Below are positions 22,340 through 34,964 of a stretch of DNA of 64,000 bases, one piece after another. Numbering within the stretch: position 1 is the stretch's first letter; every line of letters begins with the position of its first letter. The position numbers and the translations under genes were made by a program. This stretch comes from Epiperipatus broadwayi (Eukaryota; Onychophora; Udeonychophora; Euonychophora; Peripatidae). The DNA lies in the NCBI GenBank assembly GCA_028023455.1, contig JAQFVV010000564.1, positions 1-64,000 on the forward strand, read 5' to 3'. The notes under the pieces were generated by a model. The model had not been told where the DNA came from, did no database searches, and worked only from the letters and a program-made list of their open reading frames with translations.

Positions 22340-24040
22340 AAATGTTACTAATACACTCAAATCTATTCTTTTGCAGTAGCTACTTTTATATAATTACCTG
22401 CCAGATATCAGAAGAAAAGTTGATTCAGAAAAAATTTATAAAAAGTTAAGCAGATTGGTTCTGACGATAACTCAAGATCTTATTTTTCTTTAGATGTTTA
22501 ACCAAGAATCTACAAACACAGAATTGTAAAATATGAAATCTTTATGTGGTTCCAATTAATTTTTTTCTTTCCAGATACAATAATAAAGCTAATGGATTTG
22601 ATTTTCTTAGAAGAATCTGTAACCATCAACAAATTGAATTCTATTATGCTGTTCTTTTCAATTGTTATTATATAAAATAATAAAATATATTTAATTCCAA
22701 CACAAATTAACTTATATGTTAATTAACACTCAATCTCTAGAGCTAATATAGTTTAAAAGTCCACTTAATACTTTTAAAATATTTATATCAAAAGTAAAAT
22801 TTGAAAACATGTTTTTTTAATTCTTTTTTTTGTTTGTTTGAGATATTGCCATTTAAATGAAAAGAAAACTTATATGTTTAACTAAGTTTTTATTTTCTTC
22901 TTTTAGAAACAATACATTATTAAAATACTTGTAGGCTAATAAAATCAGGTAATAGAACTTCAGAACATATTTATGAATGACAAACCTTTATAAACTATTG
23001 TCCAATGCACACTGTCAGCACACTTCATTCCTTGCAATTTTTCCCCCTTCATATACTTCTCTCCTCAGTTCAAAATCAGATTTTTAAAAAATTATTTCAT
23101 TTTTACAGATAAAGAGTCATGCTAAAGAAATAGGATATTTTGACCAAAACTATTTAATTCCCTTTCCTTCTCCAATTAACTATTTAATTAACTTCCCTAA
23201 TTAAGTAATCTTCAAATGTAGTAAATATTTTACTTTAATTATAGATGATTATTATCCAACAATTCAAATAGTTTTTCAAATTTATTAACCAATCAAATAA
23301 CTAAAAATTGGAATTTAATCTTTGCAGAGATTTTTAAATAAGATAAAACCATCAATTATATAAATAAAATTGCTATCAAATGTTTCATTAATTAAATACT
23401 GAGATGAATCTCTTACAAAAGTATAACTATTTCCAATAAAAGGAAATCTAAATCATATACATGTAAATAAACTTTAAAAAAATACTTTAAGCGAACAAAC
23501 ACACTTATCAATGATAGAAATTGCTTATTTTGGAAGACTTAAAAGATTAATTACAATAAAAAAATTTATTCAGAGATATCATAAAAGAATAATAAAGATT
23601 ATTTAATAGTATATGTTTAAATAATCTTTTTCATATAAACCAAAAACATGAACTTGCAATATGGTAGGAGTAAAAAAAAAAAAAATCTAAGAATAATTCT
23701 TAATTACATCCACAATGTAGAGTGTCATATTTAACTTGAAATAAAAGTGTGTGGGTTGAGGGGGGGGGGTAATTCAATTCTATTTTTAAAACTAGTGATT
23801 GAATTAATTAATTTATGGAAGCACCATACTTTTATTTCATTAAATATAATAACCTAGATTGTGAATGAAGGGAAAAAATTTTTTTGTACATTAATTCTCA
23901 AATTAATAACATTTAAATATTTTACTTTATTAATGATATATAATTATAATTTTATTTTATTATTTATTTATTTAGCATATGAATTCATTTGATTTTATTA
24001 AGACCAATTTATGTACAAATAGGGCAATCACCAACTATTC
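22340..24040. other. AT-rich non-coding stretch
   Basis: No gene found. Contains a G run of 10 at 23760-23769 and an ATTT-rich simple stretch near 23945-23975. Confidence 0.5.
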
Positions 24041-24058
24041 ACTTCATTTCTAAAGTAA

Positions 24059-24396
24059 TTAAACTGAGAGAATGCAAATTTCTCAAGTGCTTATGACTAC
24101 CAATAGCCAATCAGATCTTAAGCACTGGGACAGAGAATTAAGTGGTTCCCACTCTCCTTTTTACTTGTCTTTCTATGTATCCAAGCCAGTCCAAAGTACT
24201 TATATCTGAAAGCGTGAATCTTAAATATCATCACACTTAATTCACTGAGTTCAAATTATAAACATACAGCGTGAAATCTTTCGATTTACTATGCAGTAGA
24301 CTTAAGATCTGATTGGCTGTTGGTAGTCATAAGCGCTTGAGAAATTTGCACTCTCAGTTTAATTTCAATACTGTCTGCGCTTTATAAAATAATATT
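24059..24396. mobile_element. Foldback element, 338 bp, with 13-bp flanking repeat
   Basis: The arms 24059-24122 and 24301-24362 are inverted copies with about 95 percent identity (landmarks AAACTGAGAG, GACTACCAATAGCCAATCAG). The 13-bp direct repeat ATTTCTAAAGTAA occurs at 24046-24058 and 24397-24409. The left arm abuts its flanking repeat exactly, while 34 bp separate the right arm from its own. Either a retroposed element with an internal stem, or a foldback TIR element ending at ~24362 with the 13-mer fortuitous. No coding capacity. Confidence 0.7.
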
Positions 24397-24409
24397 ATTT
24401 CTAAAGTAA

Positions 24410-27400
24410 GTAATCTTAAACCTTCTAAAGAAACTAATATTTGGAAATATTAAAGTCAGTTTGCTTTATTAATAGCTGGAATTTGGAATAAAATTAAGAG
24501 ACAATGTATGAAGCAAATGTGACATGTTTTGTGTTGAAATAAGATCTTCAATTTATGGCAAGTTTAGTCTATTCACAAACTTTTTATACATTTTCTATAA
24601 AATAATTTCTCCCTGGAAATGACAAGCAGATAAGTGGTTTCTATAAGATTGTTGACAGATTAGACAATCTAAAAATATTCCTTATAATATTTAATAATTC
24701 AGAAATTTAGTGCATTTTTTTCTTTAAAAATGGCAAAGTATTCATAAATATGTTCCAAGTTGTTAAATAATTTTAGATTTAATCTATGATATTGAAAAAA
24801 ATAAGTTAAATAAAACAATAAATTATACACTTCCTCTTGCATTTTTAATAATGCTTTTTATTAAGATGTGATAGTTAAAAGTGCAAAAGGAAGTATATAA
24901 TTTATTTTTACTTAAAATAAGCATGCAAAAAGACTGATAGTTGATTGAACATTTTAGAAAAACAAATTTAACAACATATACTCTTTCTTCTGTTGCAAAG
25001 CATTATATTCAGTTTTATGAGAGGTTTACCTAATGTTTAGAGACTTATCTTGATGAAATTAGGCACAACAATCTAAACTTGGGGAGAAAAAAGTCCAATG
25101 TTTTCACATCCTTATTAGAGGACTTTTTTTATTTCTAAGAAAAAACAAATATAGGTGTGACTGTATTTTCAATTGTTTATGCAATATAATTTCATGGTTA
25201 TTATTTATAAACTAATTATTTGAATATACTTCAAAGTATATTAGTAATAAACGTACATAATTAATTGTATATATTAAGTATTCAGATAGATGTACGACTA
25301 TTCAAACTGATTCTTTGAATAGCATTTGGTCTGATTAGGATAATTAAGTTATTAATGTATATATTATTATATACATAAACAGAGTTAATATTTTTTGAAA
25401 GACATTTATTATTTAATGTAAACAAAAATTTTTTTATCATCAAAAAATTTAAAAATAGGTTAAAAAAAAGATTAATCATTTAAATTGCATCAGTATTACA
25501 GCATTACATATATATAAAATACAGATAAAAGCAAATATGATTTTCTAAGTTCAGTACCACTTCACACAAATAGTTATACTCAAAGGATGAGAACGTGGAG
25601 ATAATGATTAACATGGCAAAGTTAAAGGATTTGAAAAATCTTATTCAATAATAAATAATTAATTTTACATATATATACATTTCACTTAACTTTTTGATTG
25701 GTTGATTCAATGACTTAGTATGTTTTCCAATATTTTTATTTTTACATATATTATTAGTTTCTCTGATGAAGACAGCAGATAAATCAAAACTGTTAGTTTA
25801 TGTAAAAATAATATTGCACCATGTTATTGAATTAATTGGAAATAGTGAATTTTAAATATTTTAATATGTCTCAAACATCTTCAAAACTAAACTCTAAAAA
25901 CAAAGTATAATTCCTGATCAAAAAAAAAACTATTAACCCACAAATTATGGATGGAGCATTATTCAGATTTTAAAGAACTTTTTGATAAAATTAATAAAAA
26001 ACCACCACATTTAAAAAAAATTAATCTAAATTAAAAAAAAAAAAATCTGAAGAGTAATTAACATAAATAATATAAGTGATTTTTTTTTTTCAGTGACAAA
26101 AATTGCTGGTTAATTTATATTAATTTTATATTTATTACAAAAATAAAAAAAACATTTATAACGTTGTCTAAAGTGCAGAAATAACTTTAGGAAGCTTTAG
26201 CATGGTAGAATAGAGCTGTTGAATTAAAGTTAAGTAAATATTTCAGGATAAATTCATAATTGAAGAAGATAAAATATTTTGTTTGGTTAATTGAATGGAA
26301 TTATTGTATTCAATCTGCCATTTGAGTTCTAGAGCATATGACCTTCTTATTAGTCATATAAAAAATTATTTATTTTAGAAAGTCACATTGGCAGATGCAT
26401 ATTATTTCAGGCTATTTATTAATTGTAGACACTATCAGAATAATTGATTCTTTGAAACATTTTTATGAACTTACAAATAAGTAGAAAAATTATCAATGCA
26501 ATTTTCCAACAAAAAAATGTGTAGATTTTTTTTCTTATTTTCTATTTGGATAAAATAATAATCCATTTATATATATAAAACTATTTTCAATAAATTCAGA
26601 TTTTCATTACAAGTTAAAGTTAATCTTTAACATTTTAATTTTTGTTAATTGATGGAACTGTTATGTTCAACTTGTAAAAAAAAACAGAGTTTGCATTTAT
26701 GAAATGGGGGGGGGGGCACCATAATTATTTTCATTAAAAAAAAAAGAGAAAATTTGTTAAAATGTAGGTGAGAAAGCAGATATATATAATATTTTAATGT
26801 TAAAACAAAGAATATTAAATGCAAACTGGAAATTATAAAAAAAAGTCAAATTAGAAAATATTTTCGAAAACAAGAGTCTATTACCTTTATGCAAATTATT
26901 TATTTTAAATAAATTTATTACAAATAAATTTTGTGGGACTGTGAATATTAGGTTTTGATTTTGCTATTCTCATCACTATGCTAAAGCGGATACAATGATG
27001 ACTTCTCTTAAATAAATAAAACAATAAATCATCATAATAATAACAAAGAAGAAATAAGAATGGAAAGTTTTCAAGCAAAGCTAATAATAAATGAAGATAA
27101 TGTGAATAAAATGCAACCTGGTTTAAGCTATAATTTTAAAAATAGGAAGTTTCAAATATTAACAATTTGACCAATTCAGACACTTTTTTTTTGCACCCCC
27201 CCCCCCCGAAACAAACAATTCATAAGACTGAATAGAATATGTTTTTCATATGCCATCAATAATTTCTAATTTTCAAAATCCTTTCACTCTAGTAAGGATT
27301 GAAAAATAATTTCCAATTTAGAACTACTTTCTAATTTGTAATACAACTTTCTAAAACAAATTGCAAATTAAAAAGGATACACACATGATGCTATAGTTTC

Positions 27401-29200
27401 CTTTTTTTGAAATTGAATGATCCACATTTAAATGGCTATTATATCTCAATCCTTTGCTTGAAAGGAAAAATAAACAAATAGATGTATAAATTACATATTC
27501 TTGGATAATTTTGTTTTCTAAAGATATGTATCAAAATGTAATGGAAATTCTTTACCTGAAATATATAATCATCAGTTAAAAATGAAGAAAAAAAATCTAT
27601 ATTGTATATATTTTTTCAAAATATTTCTAAATGCTTCATATCTGTTAACTCTCTAAACTTTAAGTAGCATATTTAGAATCATTTAACACCAATTTACTGC
27701 AAATTGAAATCAATTTTGTAAATGGGAAAAAAAAAATTCTACAAAAGTGCATTTGAAAAACAAACTGGATATCAGATTATATAGAGAATTAAAAAAATAA
27801 ATAAATATTATACTATTTCACAACTATTATAAAAGAATGATTTTTAAATTTTAAATATGAATTTTTTTTTAAATGGATCACAAGAGAATAATCAAGATAT
27901 TACAATATTTATTTAAATCGGTCATATACTATTGGCAATAAAAACAACAAAAAAATCCAAATTAATCAAATATAGCAAAGCATTTAATTTAAAAGACAAT
28001 CAAACCTTCAATATGTACATGATTGAATTTTTTGCAACTATCCTTAATTAATCTTTAATTATACTATTTTTTTTTCTAATTTAAAAAACAAACAAACTAA
28101 TTTTACTTAAATAATGACTATTGTTCAAAATAAATCACCCAATTTGACTTACAATTCTCTTAAAAATGACTTTTCATGACTAAATTTTAACTCATTTATA
28201 AAACAAAAATATGATGTAACCTAATAATCTTATCAAAAAGTTTAAGAATCATTTTCCAAATATAGTTATCCCTTTATAAGTTTAGACTCACCAACTGCAG
28301 TTTGAAAAAAAAATAATTAAAAATTAAAAGTTTGCAAAACTGAATTTAATTATAAAAATAAAAGCTTTAACTCATGGTGTGCCTGTTTGTATTAATGATT
28401 ATTATGAATTACAATCACAATGAAAGCATCAGAATATTTTGTATTCATTATATCACTGCTGAAAAATGTTAAATAAAATTTTATTTAAAATATCTCAAAG
28501 TTTAAAAGAAACGATGAGACAATTCTATCAAAGTTAAGAGAAAGCCATGATATGCATTTATATGCTTAAAAACTATAATTTTTATGAGAGAACAACACAT
28601 TTGCATAAATATCCATTCATCGAGATTTGATTATCTATCTACCTTAAGAATACAAATATCCTGTCTTAATTTCTTACTGTATATATTTTTCATAATTAAC
28701 TATTTTATTTTTGTGTCAATTATTGTTATTGTTGTTTTAAAATGTAAAATTTTAAAATTATATCATATCACAATTACGTACATAAGGTAACACATTAAAT
28801 TAATAATCATTCTAAACAATTAACAGCCATATTTTTGAATTAGTTGCAATAACAAAAATAATTTCTAGAGATGTAAATTTATAATATATAGAGTTTAATA
28901 ATATCCGCAAATTCCAACATTTGTGCAAAAGGATTGAAATCAAATGATTATAGATATGGATAGATAACCATAAAGAAAAGATGATTTAAAATCAATTGTT
29001 TTGTAGAATAATTTTTATTATTACTTGTTAGCAAACATAATTTTAAAATTTAAGACTACTCATATACTTCATTTTAAAAATATTTTCTTTTAAATTAACA
29101 GATGCATTACAATTTATTTTTAAATAAATATAAAAGTGTACATTCAAATATTCACATGTTTATGTCAAACATAGAACAGCCACTTTATTATCTGGAAAAT
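24410..29200. other. AT-rich non-coding stretch
   Basis: About 4.8 kb without recognised genes or transposon ends. Homopolymer runs of 11 G at 26706-26716 and 12 C at 27196-27207 stand out. Open frames at 25282-25479 (minus) and 28584-28790 (plus) are Ile/Asn/Phe-rich AT shadows. Confidence 0.5.
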
Positions 29201-29204
29201 TTTT

Positions 29205-31100
29205 ATTAAATGGTTAATGACTTGAGCGATTGCGTGATAGCCCTAGTGGCTGTTGATTCATTGAAATTTTCTTTTTAAAATTGTGTGAAAACTATAAGCA
29301 CAACATCAACAGAAGTCCCAGTATTCATTGCTGTTTGAATTCATTTTTAAAATGGCATATTGTATATTAAAATCGGACAATATTTAATTTTTTATTAATA
29401 TTTTTCTTAGTAGGTTCATTTAATTTTTTTTCTTTTCTGCTCAGTTTACTAGATTGCATGAAAAAGACAAAGGCACAATTTTCATTTTGGCAAAAGTCTG
29501 AAGTAAAATAGATTAATAACATCTCAATGATTCAAGGCCTTCATTGCGATAAAAACATAATATTGTAAGTATTCAATTTTAATTTTTTTTTTTTGGTATT
29601 TAAATTTTTTCTATTATTTGCATAGAATGATTTTAATTTTATTATTTGAAAAATTATAATTTATTAATGAGTTTGCATTTTTATTAATGTGTTTAGTATA
29701 TAAATTATACTTGTTTTCCAATACAACATAGTGGTTTATGTATAGTGCAATTTCGGGGCTCGTAAGTATTCAATACTTTTTTATTTTATTTGTGTAGTAT
29801 TTTAAATTTTTCTATTATTTGCATAGTTTTATTATTTTTATAAATTATAATTTATTAATGTGTATGCATTAGTGTGTGTAGTATATAAATTATACTTATA
29901 TTCCAATATAAAGTAGTGGTTTATGTACAATGTAATTTTGGGATTATGATCCAAGTTTGAGGCAATTTTATTTTATAGACATAATGATTCTCAAAGGGTT
30001 TAATAATTTATTAGTGTATTTATATATGTATTAGTGTGTTTGCACTTGCATGTCTGTGTTTTTATAACATGTAATAATTTATATATATATAATTAAGGTA
30101 TTATAGAGCAATGGAATGTAAATTTTAAGACTTATTATTAGATGTCCCGAAAAGTTGTAGTTGATAAAGCAATCACACAATTTACTGGGCATAGTTACCA
30201 TATGAAAATATAAACTCTTAAAACCAATAAAGAGAGGTTTCAAGTGATGTGTGTGGTTATAGCCACAATGGTTATGTATACCACATGGAATTGTATGCAG
30301 GCAAAGAATCAAATCCTGATTCTTGCCTATGCCTTGGTACTCATGCAGTGGAGTTAGTAGTTTTGCCACATCTTGCATCACATTATTTTCAAGTCTATAG
30401 TTAGTAAATCATCTATATGCAAATAAATTATATCTCTGTGTAACATAAATATAACAAAATAGTATCACTGGTGTGCACAAAAAATATAAACATCACTGGT
30501 GTACACAAAAAATATAAAATGAAGAGATGAAACTCATTTTATCATTGATACAGACAGTAGCCTTTAATTTCTAGTTTTGGATAGACAAGAAGCCAATTTC
30601 TATGATGACAAATGCATATCCACCTTCTGGAAATGATTTATTTTGTATCTTTTATTAGAATGAATCTTTTTCTTATAAATATCTTGAGATTTGTTAACTT
30701 TTGGGGTACAAGATAAAAATGAAGAATTCTTATGCAACTATTTTTGTAGATTCTGAAGGTATGGATTATCTCAGGTAAGAAGTATTATATATGGTTTGAA
30801 TGAGAATTTTGTGAGGAATACAAAGAAATTATCAATGAAGATGTAATTTAAACTTAATTAATGATAAATTAGAAATTATGAACAAACAATAAAGTAATAA
30901 TTATTTCGGATTTTGAAATTTCTTTTTTTCTTACTTTTTTAATGGTAATCACTATTTGTCTTAGCTTTATTGTTTTTCTTAGTTTTTTTAGTTTCTATCA
31001 ATGTAAAGCTTTTTGTTCTAACATTATGAAAACTGAAGTTATTGAGAAAATTGTGTCTCAAGTCAGTTTTTAAAAATTCAATATGGCGCACAAGTTCCTT
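29205..31100. repeat. Dispersed repeat family D, copy 1 (~1.9 kb)
   Basis: Aligns in the same orientation with 59030-60640. Shared blocks include TTGAAATTTTCTTTTTAAAAT (29258), GAATCAAATCCTGATTCTTG (30305), GGTGTGCACAAAAAATATAAA, a 22-bp direct repeat pair near 30470-30510, and TTGTGTCTCAAGTCAG (31050). The minus open frame at 30079-30381 lies inside and only its first residues (MQDVAKL) are shared with copy 2, so it is not called a gene. Element class is unknown; no clear terminal repeats. Confidence 0.75.
29565..29945. repeat. 197-bp tandem duplication inside family D copy 1
   Basis: Units start at GTAAGTATTCAAT at 29565 and 29762. Shared landmarks are TCTATTATTTGCATAG, AGTATATAAATTATACTT and TAGTGGTTTATGTA. 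Copy 2 of family D has only one such unit, so the duplication occurred in this copy. Confidence 0.75.
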
Positions 31101-31104
31101 ACAC

Positions 31105-33930
31105 TAGTTAACACATTTTTGTTTAGTGATCATAAAATTGCTATTGAATATTGTTTTTTGCATGGATGTTGACTATAAATGTACATACATCAAATCAGAG
31201 AACAATATTAAATAAAAAAAGAGAAGAATTAATTAACTACAAAAATTTTTTTAAGAAGCTTTTCTTGCAAGAGGATTTATTAATACCCTGTTCAGTTCAA
31301 CACAAACTCAAAGCTTAAAATTCCAGGACTGATCCCCAGATAAATAATATATATTAAAAATGCACATGAATGGCATTTTCAGGTAAAAGCAAGGGCTCTC
31401 ATTTTGTAAAAAAAAAAAAAGTGATTAAATCATTCATATTTTGATATTTGCTAAGCAAATAGCAAAAATAAATGTTCTCTTTTATAAATGATAACCATCT
31501 TGCACAATAAAATAACAAGTTTAACATTTGTAAAACTTGTTGATTTCTCAAAACTTTTAAGTAATTTTATTACAAGTCTGTACAAAGTATAAACTCAAGA
31601 TTTTAAATTAGAAATTAACTATAAGTGCTGGATCTTTAAAGAGTTCATAAGATTTTTTTTTTTCAATGACTAGAAAGAAAGCAGATAAAAATACAGTATA
31701 AGCAATGAATAAATAACATTACTTAATCAGAAATATTCCTTTTATTCTCAATTCTTATTGAAGTCATAAAGTAGAGGATAAGACCATTAACAAATTTAAA
31801 ACTAAAAGTTTAGAAATATTTTCAGTATTAACACACTTTTGTACAGATGGCCTTAACTTGTATTTAACAGTTTAAAGATAATACAATTTTTAAATAGATC
31901 CTTTGAGCCTTATGTCTTTCCAATAGTCAATAAAATGAACAATAAAAAAGAGGTATTAGTAACAAGGATAGCCAACTGTCAGAATAGTGAGGGTTTTATT
32001 ATCTTATTTTACTTATTAGTGAAAAGTAGCTAAACATCCATTCACTGACCAATAATTAAAGAACTATTTAGATTACTATCTTTAAAAAAAAAACTAATTC
32101 TGAAACCAAAACTTTACAAGTTTTACAAGACCTGAATTCAAATCCTAGATCATGGATATAGCTTTAACCACTATGCCCTTACTATTTAATGGCAGTACTA
32201 TGAACACATTCAAAATAATACATGTGTTAAATATCTGAGCACAGAACAATCTGTAATCACAAAAATTCATGGAAATATTTCTTTTGGAATGCTTTTGCTA
32301 TGCTATAGAAATATTCCAATGAAATTAAGTCTTTTAGAACAGGAATAAATTGGAATAAACTAGTTCTGTTATTTTTTCTAAAGTATGACCCCCTCCCCTT
32401 CTTCCAAATGTTATAATGCAGTTTTAATGAAACCTCCACCCTCCTTCCACCTAACCACTATCATTTCATCATTCTAACATGGATTAGAGGGTGCTGGTTT
32501 CTATATGTATATCAGAAATTTGACAAACTTTATGATGAACACCACTTATTATAAAAGCATCATTATTAGTAAAATTTACTTAACTTTTTGAAATTTTTGG
32601 TAAATATATAAAAAAAAAAGGTTAAAAGTAAATAAATAAATAATTTCAAAATAATATATTAAAAAATTGGAAAATCTAAGCAACAGGAACTTTTCTGAGC
32701 TAATACAATTCTAATTATTATTTCTTATATACATACATTTTTTATTATTAATAATTTTAAATTGAAGTTCATTCAATTTAAAATATTGGTTTAATATCTT
32801 TTAAGTGAAAATTTGCGTTCAATTAATTAGTTGGATTTATTATAAGAAAAAAAGGCATATATCATAGTGTTTTAAAAAAAAATAAAAAATAGCCTAAAAT
32901 TTACAAGGATTGTTTTTTTTTAAAAAATAATAAATACAAATAAAAGTCAAACACTTTTTAAATGTTAAACTTTAGTTTAATAGTAAATAGCAAAAATATA
33001 GTTTTCATTATTTACGAGATTTAATCTAGATTAAATATTGTTTAAAATAAAAAATAAAAAAAAAGTTAAACCACATACACAACATTTAATATATTATTAA
33101 AGAGACATCTAAATAGTTTAGTCTAATGTAGATAGCTAAAGTTTTAGTTTTCAAAAAAAACTCACAGTATATCGTATATTCTTTTGCATACCATTCTGAA
33201 AATAGAAAAAGAAAAAAAAGAAAGACAAACTTAGGTTAATCTTGAATTATATCTAGTAAGTATACTTCAAATAAAATCAGTTAAAACTAAACTCAAACTA
33301 GATAGGTTTTATTAACTTCTACCCATTGATTATCTGTTGTGCATATGTTGAGAGTTTTGTTTAAATTCAGTTATTAATTTCTTTGACAGTTCTGTTTTAG
33401 TTCATGCTTGTTTACTAGTTTCAATATTATACAAGAATTAATTATTTTATTTGATTGGTTTAGAAGTTCATCAAATATTCTTAATCAATCTATATATCTA
33501 TTCCTACTTGTGCTTTGGTGCAGTACTTATCAACTTGCAATAAAGCATTTAATTATTATTATTATTAATAAATACAAAATCATTAACCATAAAAATCAAT
33601 AAGTTTTTTTCATGAAGCAGTTATGATAAATATAATTTTTCTTTTTCTATGTCTATTGATATTACTAGAAAAAGATAAATTAGTTTCATAACCTATTCAG
33701 TTTTTCTCCTTTCAAATGTATTAAAATATAAATTATATATTTAAATGTGTTTCTAAATGTGATTATTTTATAAAGTAAATTCGATATTAAACACTTTGAA
33801 TATTAGATGTTATGCTATGTCTAAAAATATATAATTTCTTTATTTTTTTTCTATTGTATTTTCATGGTATGTAAATATTTTGGTGCAGAATAAAATAAAG
33901 CAAAAATATTCCTTTATATTTTGGTTGTTA
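31105..33930. other. AT-rich non-coding stretch
   Basis: Nothing recognised. Short open frames at 32257-32439 (minus) and 33408-33602 (plus) lack motifs. Confidence 0.5.
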
Positions 33931-33936
33931 TGGATA

Positions 33937-34101
33937 TTCAACGATATATTACCCGAAGGCAATAGTTGTGTTGGATTTTTAAGATAACTCCAAGTGTGGA
34001 CACATAATCGCTAAAATGTGTCCGCAGATCACGTGAACATGGTACGTTAAAAATCGCAAGATTAGACTGATGCCTTCAGGGTAATATGTCATCGGTTGAA
34101 T
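33937..34101. repeat. Foldback sub-element at the end of family F copy 1
   Basis: About 165 bp and largely self-complementary around 34008 (GTGGACACA...TGTGTCCGCAG). The arms share ATTACCC-GAAGGCA and GATTTTTAA blocks with their mirror. Its inner end also carries the TCATCGGTTGAATTA terminus, so it may be a stand-alone MITE. The homologous copy is at 51137-51323. Confidence 0.8.
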
Positions 34102-34389
34102 TATCCAGGTCACACGCTAAAAACTATCCAAAAATGAAAAAAATCTGACGCAGGTCAGGCAAATGCCAAAAAAAAAAATAAAAAATGTACATGCTGCGTC
34201 AAAATATTTTTTCAATTTTAAAATACAGGCAGGTGAATGGTGGTGGAGGGGGACAATGTTTTTGACGAGGCAGGCTGGTGTACATGCATATCAGACCTTG
34301 TATTACCCATAGCTGTAATTTTTATAATTGCCGATGACGAAAAAAAAATTTTCTGCATAATATAATTCAGAAATTAAAAATAAAATTAA

Positions 34390-34955
34390 AACGTAATTCA
34401 ATGTAAGTTTGAGAATTGTAGAAATATTAACAAATATTTTTTGTAAATAAGTTTGAGAATTGTAGAAATATTAAAAAATTTTTTGTAAATTTTAAATAAA
34501 AGCTAAATAAAGACTTTAATGCAATGGTATTAATGACTTGGAAACGCACACTTTTAATGCTTTGGTAATTATAAAAGTACTGTATATTGAATTGTTTTGA
34601 AAATTGCAATATTTACTTAAAAATGTAGAAATATTAAAAGTTTTTGTAAATTTAAAATAAAAAATAAACCTTTACAAATTAATGAATCTGCTTATGTCTG
34701 AATGTTATCACGGGTAATGTATATTCCAAATTTGTTTTAAAAATTATTGAAAATTATTTACACATTAAATATTCAATTAAGTAGAATTGTAGAAATATTA
34801 AAAAAATTTTTTGTAAATTTAAAATAAACAGATAAAAAAAAAATAGGAGAATAAATTATTTACACATTAAAGTAATTCAATGTAAGTTTCAGAATTGTAG
34901 AAATATTAACAAAACTTTTGTAAATAAAATAAACAGATAAATAAAAAATTAGAAA
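34390..34955. repeat. Satellite-like core of family F copy 1
   Basis: At least five diverged units built on AGAATTGTAGAAATATTAA then TTTTTTGTAAATTTAAAAT are seen near 34410, 34455, 34623, 34787 and 34892, with another at 36768 beyond the foreign segment. The same units occur inverted at 50080-50660. Confidence 0.8.
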
Positions 34956-34964
34956 AATATTTAC

